Source: an uncultured Angelakisella sp.
Lineage (GTDB): Bacteria > Bacillota > Clostridia > Oscillospirales > Ruminococcaceae
Direction: 5' to 3'
NCBI GenBank assembly: GCA_947564495.1
Contig: CANOCD010000047.1
Location: 1 to 7,778 of the forward strand
DNA: 7,778 nucleotides
Below, piece after piece: positions 1 through 5,678 of this stretch. The notes under the pieces are model-generated. The model saw nothing but the letters and a program-made list of their open reading frames with translations, made no database searches and had not been told where the DNA came from. Each line of letters begins with the position of its first letter. The first letter of the stretch is position 1. The position numbers and the translations under genes are program-made.

Positions 1-684
1 CTTGGCGGCGGTCTGGTAGAGGAAGTTGTCCCCCATCTCCCGGCCCAGGTCGTCGGGGGACCACAGCTTGTCCTTGGCCGAGGAGATGATGCCCAGCATG
101 GCCTTGGGGGAGAAGTTCTTGTCGCTGAGGCTGAGCTCTGACAGGCACTCCTTGAGGACCCGGACGCTGTCGTCGGTATCGTAGATGGCGAAGCTGCTTT
201 TGTACCCCAGGGCTCCGGCCTCGCTGCGGAGGATGCGGGCGCAGGCGGAGTGGAAGGTGGTGGCGTTGACGTCCCGGCCCAGCTCCCCCAGAAGCTCCTG
301 GAGCCGTTCCCGCAGCTCCCCGGCGGCCTTGTTGGTAAAGGTGATGGCCAGGACGTTCCAGGGCTTGGGGCGGCGGACGGCCAGGATGTCGGCGGCGGTC
401 TCGGCGCAGGAGCCGTCGGCGGCGTGCCGGCGGAGGATGGCCAGCTCCGCCTCGGAAAGGCCGTCGGGGACATAGTCCCCCTCCGAGGCCAGGCCGAATC
501 GCAAAAGGTTGGCGACGCGCCGGATGAGGACGGTGGTCTTGCCGCTCCCCGCCCCGGCCAGGATCAGCAGCGGCCCGGTGAGGGTCTCCGCCGCCTGGCG
601 CTGCATCTCGTTAAGGTCCCCCAGGCTCCGGTCCAGGATCTGTTCTTTGAGGGCCAGGAACTCCTGCCGCTGGTTTTCTGTCAT
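1..684 (-). CDS. pcrA: ATP-dependent DNA helicase PcrA/UvrD, N-terminal 228 residues (3' end beyond window)
   Basis: Superfamily 1A 3'-5' DNA helicase, which in Firmicutes unwinds DNA in nucleotide excision repair and removes RecA or polymerases from DNA. Seen: a Q-motif-like LNEMQRQA (residues 24-31), the Walker A motif AGAGSGKTT (43-51), motif Ia ITFTNKAAGELRERL (about 114-128) and TTFHSACARILR (142-153), in the usual UvrD/PcrA order. Between Walker A and motif Ia there are about 45 residues (62-107), longer than in Bacillus PcrA; I recall similar inserts in clostridial homologues. The ATG at 684 is preceded by TAGGAG with 8-nt spacing. The gene is still open at base 1, so motifs II to VI are not visible. 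It has its own extended -10 promoter downstream of a terminator, so it is probably transcribed separately from the gene on its right. Family assignment is secure; PcrA versus another UvrD paralogue cannot be fully settled from the N-terminus. Confidence 0.93.
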   Translation of the reverse strand, partial: MTENQRQEFLALKEQILDRSLGDLNEMQRQAAETLTGPLLILAGAGSGKTTVLIRRVANLLRFGLASEGDYVPDGLSEAELAILRRHAADGSCAETAADILAVRRPKPWNVLAITFTNKAAGELRERLQELLGELGRDVNATTFHSACARILRSEAGALGYKSSFAIYDTDDSVRVLKECLSELSLSDKNFSPKAMLGIISSAKDKLWSPDDLGREMGDNFLYQTAAK

Positions 685-723
685 ATGCTCGGCTCCTATT
701 CTGTGTTTTTTCATACGGCTTTC

Positions 724-752
724 AGTATAACACAAAACGGGGCGGGATGGAA
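724..752 (-). promoter_or_regulatory. Predicted extended -10 promoter for pcrA
   Basis: On the minus strand TGTTATACT (732-724) is an extended -10 (TGn plus TATACT, 5 of 6 to consensus). A poor -35 match, TTCCAT (752-747), lies 17 bp upstream. A strong TGn motif commonly compensates for a weak -35. Transcription would start near 717, giving a leader of about 33 nt before the pcrA ATG at 684. The element sits downstream of the predicted terminator of the neighbouring gene, as expected for a fresh start. Confidence 0.55.
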
Positions 753-791
753 CCCTTGTTTTTCCCTGCGGCAGTAGAATGACAGTAGAAA

Positions 792-814
792 TCCCCCCGG
801 CGGTACCGGGGGGA
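792..814 (-). terminator. Intrinsic terminator after the exported-protein gene
   Basis: A 9-bp perfect GC-rich stem (814-806 pairing with 800-792, arms TCCCCCCGG and CCGGGGGGA, 5-nt loop). On the minus strand it is followed by the moderately T-rich run TTTCTACTGT. It lies 17 bases after the stop codon at 832, between that gene and the pcrA promoter. The T tract is imperfect. A second small palindrome, TGCCCCGGGGCA (819-830), sits between the stop codon and the stem. Confidence 0.65.
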
Positions 815-831
815 CCTTTGCCCCGGGGCAG

Positions 832-1284
832 TCATTCCAGCGCGGCGTCGTAGATGATGGTGTCGCCCAGCAGGGACAGAAGGATCTTCTCGTGGTTGCG
901 GTCGTTCAGCAGGTCGATCCGGATGGCAAGGTCGGCCCTCCCCGCCGTGTCCACAAGAGCCCGGCTGGCGGCGGCGAGAGCGCCCGCCCCTTTCCTCACG
1001 TTTTCCCAAAAGTCCCGGTCCAGCAGCCCCGCCCGGACACAAGCCGCCAGATCGGCGGTGCCCTCCATCCAGACGGTGATGACGAGAAGGTCCCCCTCCA
1101 GGGTGAGCCGGTACCCGTCATACTTTTCGGATAAGCCCGGCCCCAGGGCCGCCTCGACCGAAGGGGGGACCGCCGCCTCGGGGGAGCCGGGGGGTCTCGC
1201 CGCCCCTTCCCTCCGTCCCGTGCAGTCCCAAACGGAGAGGAGGAGCAGGCAGGCCGCCAGGACTGCCGCCACCCGTTTTTCCAT
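832..1284 (-). CDS. Small exported or membrane-anchored protein of unknown function (150 aa)
   Basis: I do not recognise this family. Seen: a basic start (MEKR), a hydrophobic segment of about 14 residues (5-18) and a cysteine at 21, which together resemble a signal peptide or N-terminal anchor. The residues before the cysteine (VWDC) do not fit a canonical lipobox because Asp occupies -1, so lipidation is doubtful. Residues 22-42 are a Pro/Ala/Gly-rich linker. Residues 43-150 look like a compact alpha/beta domain ending in IRIDLLNDRNHEKILLSLLG and then DTIIYD, the most conserved-looking part. The ATG at 1284 has a purine-rich AGGGGG just upstream; an in-frame ATG at 1332 has no ribosome binding site and lies inside an operator palindrome, so it was not used. 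The gene has a strong predicted promoter (1357-1385), shares its control region with the divergent HTH regulator, and ends in a terminator. It is therefore probably monocistronic and under that regulator's control (inference). Confidence 0.8.
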   Translation of the reverse strand: MEKRVAAVLAACLLLLSVWDCTGRREGAARPPGSPEAAVPPSVEAALGPGLSEKYDGYRLTLEGDLLVITVWMEGTADLAACVRAGLLDRDFWENVRKGAGALAAASRALVDTAGRADLAIRIDLLNDRNHEKILLSLLGDTIIYDAALE

Positions 1285-1325
1285 CGACCCATCCCCCTGC
1301 TGTCCGTAAATTTGAAAAGTGGAAA

Positions 1326-1346
1326 TTGACATTTAGTAAATGTCAA
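1326..1346. promoter_or_regulatory. Operator O1: perfect 21-bp palindrome
   Basis: Two perfectly complementary 10-base arms (TTGACATTTA and TAAATGTCAA) flank a single central base at 1336. The left arm supplies the TTGACA used as -35 of the plus-strand promoter. The whole site also lies just downstream of the predicted start point (about 1350) of the minus-strand promoter. A related site lies 53 bp away (O2), matching at 17 of 21 positions. Perfect dyad symmetry, position and duplication all point to a dimeric repressor site. The adjacent XRE-type protein is the obvious candidate binder (inference). Confidence 0.72.
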
Positions 1347-1352
1347 TATAAA
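1326..1352 (+). promoter_or_regulatory. Predicted promoter for the HTH regulator gene
   Basis: The -35 is a consensus TTGACA (1326-1331). The -10 is either TATAAA (1347-1352, spacer 15) or TAAAAG (1349-1354, spacer 17); the short spacer or weaker hexamer suggests a modest promoter. Transcription would start near 1360, leaving about 60 nt before the GTG at 1420. The -35 is embedded in operator O1, so a protein bound there would block it. Confidence 0.5.
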
Positions 1353-1356
1353 AGGA

Positions 1357-1385
1357 ATTATAGCATAAAATACAGCGGGTGACAA
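1357..1385 (-). promoter_or_regulatory. Strong predicted promoter for the small exported-protein gene
   Basis: Reading leftwards: -35 TTGTCA (1385-1380, 5 of 6 to consensus), a 17-bp spacer, and a consensus TATAAT (1362-1357) preceded by TGC, which makes an extended -10. The predicted start is near 1350, with a leader of about 65 nt to the ATG at 1284. Its -35 lies inside operator O2, and O1 covers roughly +5 to +25. Its -10 is only 4 bp from the TATAAA candidate -10 of the opposing promoter, so two polymerases probably cannot bind both promoters at once. Confidence 0.75.
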
Positions 1386-1399
1386 GTAGTGAATGTCAA
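1379..1399. promoter_or_regulatory. Operator O2: imperfect copy of O1
   Basis: The site matches O1 at 17 of 21 positions in the same register. It keeps the outer arms TGACA and TGTCA separated by 9 bp, and shares TAGTxAATGTCAA with O1. Its centre (1389) is 53 bp from that of O1 (1336), about five helical turns, so both sites would face the same side of the DNA. It covers the -35 of the minus-strand promoter and lies in the untranslated leader of the HTH gene if translation begins at 1420. Loss of perfect symmetry suggests weaker binding than O1 (inference). Confidence 0.65.
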
Positions 1400-1419
1400 A
1401 AAAAGGGGATGGATGTTCC

Positions 1420-1665
1420 GTGTTCATCAACAAGACCAAGGACGGCAGAAACAACCTGTGCGGCAAAAAGATCGCCCTGCTGCGAAAGGAGCAGGGCATC
1501 TCCCAACGGGTGCTGGCGGACCAGATGCAGCTTTTGGGCCTGGACATCGACAAAAACGCTGTCCAGCGCATCGAGTCCGGACAGCGTTTTGTCACCGATC
1601 TTGAACTGCTTTTGTTTGCCGAATACTTTGGGGTGACGGCGGACCACCTTCTGCGGTCCCTGTAG
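1420..1665 (+). CDS. XRE/Cro-type helix-turn-helix transcriptional regulator (81 aa)
   Basis: A single-domain DNA-binding protein. Seen from the GTG start: an N-terminal FINKTKDGRNNLCG, a first helix KKIALLRKEQG (16-26), a scanning helix ISQRVLADQMQLLG (27-40), a probable recognition helix DKNAVQRIESGQR (44-56), and LELLLFAEYFGVTADHLL (61-78), all typical of the HTH_3/XRE fold. There is no sensor or dimerisation domain beyond this. An in-frame ATG at 1393 would add 9 residues (MSKKGDGCS), but it has no ribosome binding site and falls inside operator O2. GTG 1420 follows AAGGGG (1403-1408, 11-nt spacing) and yields the N-terminus I associate with this clostridial family, so I prefer it. The stop codon abuts the prmC stop on the other strand, with no room for a terminator. 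Likely represses itself and the divergent exported-protein gene through O1 and O2 (inference). Confidence 0.88.
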   Translation: MFINKTKDGRNNLCGKKIALLRKEQGISQRVLADQMQLLGLDIDKNAVQRIESGQRFVTDLELLLFAEYFGVTADHLLRSL

Positions 1666-2538
1666 TCAAAGGGGCCTCCGCCCCGAGACCTGGCGCTCCA
1701 GCCCGGAGAGGTCCCGGCGGACCTGCACCTCCCCGTACCCCGTCGACTGGAGGAACCCCGCCACCGCTTCCCCCTGGTCCTCGCCGATCTCAAAGACCAG
1801 CCAGCCGCCGGGCTCCAGAAGGGGGAGGCAGAGGGCGGGCAGGCGGCGGTAGAAATCCAGGCCGTCCTCCCCGCCGTCCAGGGCCAGGGCGGGCTCCCGG
1901 CGGACCTCCGCCTGGAGACCGGCCAGCTCCCCCCGGGGGATGTAGGGGGGGTTGGCGGTGATGACCCGGTACCGCCGCCCGGTGACCTCCTCCGGCAGGG
2001 CAAAGACGTCCCCCGCCACGGCGGTGACGTTGCCCGCCCGGTTCCTCTCGATGTTCCGCCGGAAGTACCCCAGCGCCTGGGGGGAAAGCTCCACCCCCCA
2101 GACCCGGGCTTCCGGCAGCTTGTTCCCCAAGGCGACGGGGACGCAGCCGCTCCCGGAGCAGAGGTCCAGCAGGGCAGGGGAGGGGCAGCCCTCCGCCCCT
2201 TCCAGGGCCCGGTCCACCAGCAGTTCCGTCTCCGGCCTGGGGATCAGCACCCCCGGGCCCACGGCAAAGGGGAGACCGTAGAACTCCCACTCCCCCAGAA
2301 GGTACTGGAGGGGTTCCCCGGCCAGCCGCCGGGCGACAAGGTCAAAAAAGGCGGCGGCCCCGCCCTCGGGAACAGGGTCGTCCCCCCGAAGGAGCCGTTC
2401 CCGCCAGCCGAGGCCCAGGGCCTTCTCCCAGAGAAACCCGGCCTCCATGGGGGAGTTGTCCTTCCCCCCGGGGAGGGCGGAAAGCCGCTCCTTCCCCAGG
2501 AGGTAGAGCCCCTGGAGGGTCAGACCGTCACCACTCAT
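1666..2538 (-). CDS. prmC: Peptide chain release factor N5-glutamine methyltransferase PrmC
   Basis: Transfers a methyl group from SAM to the glutamine of the GGQ motif in release factors RF1 and RF2, raising termination efficiency in the cytoplasm. Seen: a helical N-terminal substrate-recognition domain (about 1-85) with EPLQYLLGEWEFYGLPF (75-91), VLIPRPETELLV (97-108), SAM motif I LDLCSGSGCVPVAL (124-137), acidic GVELS (148-152), the diagnostic glutamine-binding NPPYIP (196-201) and ALDGGEDGLDFYR (219-231). At 290 residues it is full length. Its ATG at 2538 overlaps the end of the yqhQ-like gene by 11 bp, implying coupled translation. The yqhQ-prmC pairing is common in clostridia, but prfA, which often follows, is absent here: a convergent HTH gene follows at zero distance. 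Confidence 0.95.
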   Translation of the reverse strand: MSGDGLTLQGLYLLGKERLSALPGGKDNSPMEAGFLWEKALGLGWRERLLRGDDPVPEGGAAAFFDLVARRLAGEPLQYLLGEWEFYGLPFAVGPGVLIPRPETELLVDRALEGAEGCPSPALLDLCSGSGCVPVALGNKLPEARVWGVELSPQALGYFRRNIERNRAGNVTAVAGDVFALPEEVTGRRYRVITANPPYIPRGELAGLQAEVRREPALALDGGEDGLDFYRRLPALCLPLLEPGGWLVFEIGEDQGEAVAGFLQSTGYGEVQVRRDLSGLERQVSGRRPL

Positions 2539-3454
2539 CGGCGGCGGGATCGTCGGGGATCACCGGCTCCATGGCGGCGATAGCAACTTCGATCATCGAG
2601 TCGTCCGGCTCGTTGGTGGTGATCCGCTGGAGCCACAGCCCCGGGGCGGAGATGGCCCGGGTCACCGGGTTGGAGTACCGTCCCGCCAGCTTGATGAGCT
2701 CGTAGGCGATGCCGATGACCACCGGCAGGGTGAGGAGCTTGAGGAGCATCCGCTGGAGGGGGTTCTCCCAGCTGATGAAGGAGGCGGTGAGGATGGAGAT
2801 GAGGAGCACCAGCACCAGAAAGCTGGTGCCGCACCGGGGGTGGAACCGGGGGTATTTCCGGACGTTCTCCACCGTGAGGGGCTCCCCGGCCTCGTAGCAG
2901 GCGATGGTCTTGTGCTCCCCCCCGTGGTAGGAGAAGAGCCGCTTCATCTCCTCCATCCGGGAGGCCAGGGAGAGGTAGCAGACGAAGATGGCCGCCTTGA
3001 CCAGCCCCTCGATGAGGGCCAAAAGCTGCCCTCCGGGCACCACCGGCCGCAGCAGGGAGGTGACCCCGGTGGGGATGACGATAAAGAGGAGGAGGGCAAG
3101 GCCCACCCCCAGGACCACCGCAACGGCGTTCATCACCTTGGTGGCGCTGGCCCCCAGGCGGTCAGCCAGCCAGGTCTCGAATTTGGTGGGTTCCTCCTCC
3201 TCCATGCCGGCCTTGTCGGCGGACTTCATCAGGCAGGAAAAGCCCACCTCCATGGTGTCGATCATGTTGAAGATCCCCCGGATGAAGGGGGTCTTTTTGT
3301 ACCAGGGCTTGCCCCCGGATTTTTCGGTGGGCCAGGTCTCCAGGTCGATCTCCCCCCCGGGGAGGCGCACCGCCATGGCGGAGACCTCCGGCCCCCGCAT
3401 CATGATCCCTTCGATGAGGGCCTGGCCCCCGATGGATGTTTTCTTTTCGCTCAA
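2528..3454 (-). CDS. yqhQ: YqhQ-like DUF1385 membrane protein (308 aa)
   Basis: A conserved Firmicutes membrane protein, described in family databases as a predicted metal-dependent enzyme but without an established reaction. Seen: the family signature IGGQALIEGIMMRGP (8-22), a soluble N-terminal part to about 105, hydrophobic segments at roughly 109-130, 143-163, 211-227 and 237-255, and the conserved loop motifs HGGEHKT (177-183) and HPRCGTSF (205-212). Their His, Glu and Cys residues could bind a metal. The C-terminal tail (282-308) is acidic. The start is TTG at 3454, overlapping the kinase stop codon as TTGA, behind a good ribosome binding site (3461-3469). It lies between a two-component system and prmC, so it is probably translated from the same mRNA as both. 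Confidence 0.93.
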   Translation of the reverse strand: MSEKKTSIGGQALIEGIMMRGPEVSAMAVRLPGGEIDLETWPTEKSGGKPWYKKTPFIRGIFNMIDTMEVGFSCLMKSADKAGMEEEEPTKFETWLADRLGASATKVMNAVAVVLGVGLALLLFIVIPTGVTSLLRPVVPGGQLLALIEGLVKAAIFVCYLSLASRMEEMKRLFSYHGGEHKTIACYEAGEPLTVENVRKYPRFHPRCGTSFLVLVLLISILTASFISWENPLQRMLLKLLTLPVVIGIAYELIKLAGRYSNPVTRAISAPGLWLQRITTNEPDDSMIEVAIAAMEPVIPDDPAADEW

Positions 3455-4881
3455 TTTGTTCCTTCCTTTCCGGCCAGGGGGAGGGTGACGGTCACCCGGG
3501 TCCCCTTGTCCTTCTCCGAATCCAGCTCCAGGGCGCCCCCGTGCATTCGGATGATCTCATCCGCCACGGCAAGGCCGATGCCGCTGCCCCGGCGGGTGGT
3601 GTGTCCCTTGTAGAACCGGGTCTTGACCATGGGCAGGTCCTCCCGGGAGATGCCGCAGCCGGTGTCCGCCACCGTGACCCGGAACCTCCCCTCCCCCAGG
3701 ACGGGGAGGACGGTGACGGTGTCCCCGCTGTCCGAGTATTTCAGGGCGTTGTCCAGGATGTTGACGAAGACCTGGCGGAGGCGGTTGTGGTCCCCCAGCA
3801 CCGGGGCGAAAAACTCCGGCTCCTCGTAGACCAGGGTCTTTTGCTCCTGGCGGGCCCGCTCGGTAAAGAGGAGGACGGCGTCGGAGAGCTCGGCCACGGC
3901 GTCCAGCCGCTCCTCGGCCATGACCAGCCGCCCACTCTGCATCCGGGAAAAGTCCAGCAGCTCCTCCACCATGGAGGAGAGCCGCTCCGTCTCGTCCATG
4001 ATGACGTACATCCCCTTCTGGAAGGTCTCCGGGTCGGGGGCGGAGCCCATCCCCATCAGCGTTTCCCCCCACCCCCGGATGGCGGTGAGAGGGGTCCGCA
4101 GCTCGTGGGAGACCGACGAGATGAAGTCGTTCTTCACCTTCTCCGAGTTGCTCAGCTCCTCCGCCATGTTGTTGATGGAGGCGCAGAGCTCCCCGATCTC
4201 GTCGTCCTGGTCCGGGGTCAGGCGGACGTCAAAGTCCCCCTGGGCGATCTGCTTGGCGGTCTGGCCCACCTCCCCGATGGGGATGATGATGGAATTGATG
4301 AAGTAGAGGCTGGACCAGAGAACAAAAAGGAGGATGACCAGCCCCAGCAGGCAGGCAAAGAGGATGAGGGTGCGGATCTGCTGGTCGATGCGGGTGAGGG
4401 AGACCACGTACCGCATGGCCGAAAGGTCGTCGCTGATGATCCGGGACATGACGGTGACGGCCATCACCTTTTCGCTGCCCACAAAGCCCACGAACTCCCC
4501 CACCCCGGTCTGGGAGGAGTAGGCCCGGTCGTAGTCGGGCATCTCCTGGTCCTGCTCCGGCTCGAAGCCGCTGGAGGTGATGATGACCTTCTTCTCCCCG
4601 TCGATGGCCATGAGCTCGGACCGGTCCTTGTACTCGTAGTCCTCCACCAGCCGCCGCAGCTGGACCGAAAAGTCCACCGAGCTGTCCTTGGAGTAGCTTT
4701 CCAGCAGGGTGGCCACGGCGTCGGACCGGGAGAGAAGGAACTGCCGGGCCCCGTTGTAGTAGTAGCTCCGCACCGAAAAGGAGATCGCGACCACCATGGC
4801 CGCCACGATGAACAGCACCACGCCGAAGTTGTTAAAGAGCCACCGCTTGGTGATGGTTTTCATCCGCTTTTTCTCGGGCAC
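3451..4881 (-). CDS. Membrane sensor histidine kinase, HAMP-HisKA-HATPase type (476 aa)
   Basis: Autophosphorylates on histidine in response to an unknown extracytoplasmic signal and passes the phosphate to the response regulator encoded just upstream. Seen in order: TM1 (about 19-38), an extracytoplasmic domain of about 130 residues (39-168), TM2 (170-195), a HAMP linker (196-248), the H-box FISSVSHELRTPLTAIRGW with phospho-accepting His259, the N-box NILDNALKYS (374-383), the G1 box DTGCGI (406-411), an F-box-like RFYKG (422-426) and the G2 box GSGIGL (432-437). All catalytic motifs are intact. The sensor region (for example RSELMAIDGEKKVIITSSG) looks PAS/Cache-like, which is only an impression. 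The GTG start has AAAGGAGG at 7-nt spacing; the in-frame ATG at 4863 has none. The 39-bp gap to the regulator and the TTGA overlap with yqhQ place it inside an operon. The nearest functional subclass (PhoR/WalK/ResE-like) cannot be fixed. Confidence 0.95.
   Translation of the reverse strand: MPEKKRMKTITKRWLFNNFGVVLFIVAAMVVAISFSVRSYYYNGARQFLLSRSDAVATLLESYSKDSSVDFSVQLRRLVEDYEYKDRSELMAIDGEKKVIITSSGFEPEQDQEMPDYDRAYSSQTGVGEFVGFVGSEKVMAVTVMSRIISDDLSAMRYVVSLTRIDQQIRTLILFACLLGLVILLFVLWSSLYFINSIIIPIGEVGQTAKQIAQGDFDVRLTPDQDDEIGELCASINNMAEELSNSEKVKNDFISSVSHELRTPLTAIRGWGETLMGMGSAPDPETFQKGMYVIMDETERLSSMVEELLDFSRMQSGRLVMAEERLDAVAELSDAVLLFTERARQEQKTLVYEEPEFFAPVLGDHNRLRQVFVNILDNALKYSDSGDTVTVLPVLGEGRFRVTVADTGCGISREDLPMVKTRFYKGHTTRRGSGIGLAVADEIIRMHGGALELDSEKDKGTRVTVTLPLAGKEGTN
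3461..3469 (-). promoter_or_regulatory. Ribosome binding site for the TTG start of the yqhQ-like gene
   Basis: On the minus strand AAAGGAAGG lies 6 nt before TTG 3454. It supports the unusual TTG start, since the next in-frame ATG codons (residues 18 and 19) would cut into the conserved GGQALIEGIMMRGP signature. The site lies inside the last codons of the kinase gene, so termination and reinitiation are coupled. Confidence 0.75.
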
Positions 4882-4888
4882 GGGAACG

Positions 4889-4896
4889 CCTCCTTT
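4889..4896 (-). promoter_or_regulatory. Ribosome binding site fixing the GTG start of the histidine kinase
   Basis: On the minus strand AAAGGAGG, a near-perfect anti-16S match, lies 7 nt before GTG 4881. The alternative ATG at 4863 has no such sequence in front of it, so the kinase most likely begins MPEKKRMKT. Confidence 0.8.
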
Positions 4897-4920
4897 CGGC
4901 AGGATAGGGAAGGGGAACGG

Positions 4921-5652
4921 TTACTTGCTGTCCGGCGGCGCCGGCCGGTCGGGGCAGACCCATTTGTACCCGAAGCCCCAGACGGTGGTCAAAAACTGGG
5001 GGTGGCTGGGGTCCTCCTCGATCTTCATCCGCAGGCGGCGCATATTCACGTCCACGATCTTGTCGTCGCCGAAGTACCCGTCCCCCCAGACGGTGGCCAG
5101 AAGGGCGGAGCGGTCCAGGGCCACGTTGGGGTTGCGGAGGAAGTGCTCCATGAGCTGGAACTCCACCTGGGTCAGGCTGATCTTCCGCCCGTCCTTGGTC
5201 AGGCTCCGGCTGCGGACGTTGAGGAGGAAGGGCCCGCTTCGCAGCTCGTTTTCCGGCTCCGGGGCGGTCACCGACATGGTCACCCGGCGGAACACGGCGT
5301 CCACCCGGGCCACCAGCTCCATGGGGGAGAAGGGCTTGGTGACGTAGTCGTCCGCCCCCAGCATCAGGCCGTTGACCTTGTCCATCTCCTGGCTCTTGGC
5401 AGACAGCATGATGATGCCCACCGATTTGTCCCGGGCCCTCAGCTGCTTGCAGACCTCAAAGCCGTCGATCCCCGGCATCATGATGTCCAAAAGGGCCAGG
5501 CCGATCTCCTCCCGGCGCTCCCCGTAGACCCGCAGGGCTTCCTCCCCGTTGGGGACGTCCACCACCTCGTACCCCGCCCGGCGCAGGTTGATGACCACGA
5601 ACTCCCGGATGGCGTCCTCGTCCTCGCAGACCAGGATGGTGTTTTTTGTCAT
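4921..5652 (-). CDS. Two-component response regulator, OmpR/PhoB family (243 aa)
   Basis: A DNA-binding transcription factor activated by phosphorylation from the adjacent kinase. Seen: a receiver domain (about 4-123) with acidic pocket residues Glu10, Asp11 and Glu12, phospho-acceptor Asp56 in ALLDIMMPG, switch residue Ser84, and Lys106 in YVTKPFSP; then a winged-helix domain (about 137-233) with LTQVEFQLMEHFLRNP (160-175), a probable recognition helix around KIVDVNMRRLRMKI (198-211) and the wing LTTVWGFGYKW (221-231). All residues needed for phosphotransfer are present. The ATG at 5652 follows AAGGAGG at 8-nt spacing. It lies 26 bp downstream of the lipoprotein gene and 39 bp upstream of the kinase. 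Target genes are not identifiable from the window; autoregulation is common in this family, but the operon promoter is not visible here. Confidence 0.96.
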   Translation of the reverse strand: MTKNTILVCEDEDAIREFVVINLRRAGYEVVDVPNGEEALRVYGERREEIGLALLDIMMPGIDGFEVCKQLRARDKSVGIIMLSAKSQEMDKVNGLMLGADDYVTKPFSPMELVARVDAVFRRVTMSVTAPEPENELRSGPFLLNVRSRSLTKDGRKISLTQVEFQLMEHFLRNPNVALDRSALLATVWGDGYFGDDKIVDVNMRRLRMKIEEDPSHPQFLTTVWGFGYKWVCPDRPAPPDSK

Positions 5653-5678
5653 AACGGTTCCTCCTTATTCAGTAGCCT

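Noticed and set aside
1285..1332. A 16-residue N-terminal extension of the exported protein starting at ATG 1332.
   Set aside because: No ribosome binding site, the ATG lies inside operator O1, and the extension would place a polar stretch before the signal-like segment.
1641..1659. A small inverted repeat (GGACC / GGTCC) at the end of the HTH gene as a terminator.
   Set aside because: Only a 5-bp stem with a 9-base loop and no T-run on either strand; it is coding sequence.
996..2003. A 335-codon minus-strand open frame crossing the exported-protein gene, the HTH gene and part of prmC.
   Set aside because: It is out of frame with all three supported genes, and its translation is Arg/Ser/Pro-rich noise.
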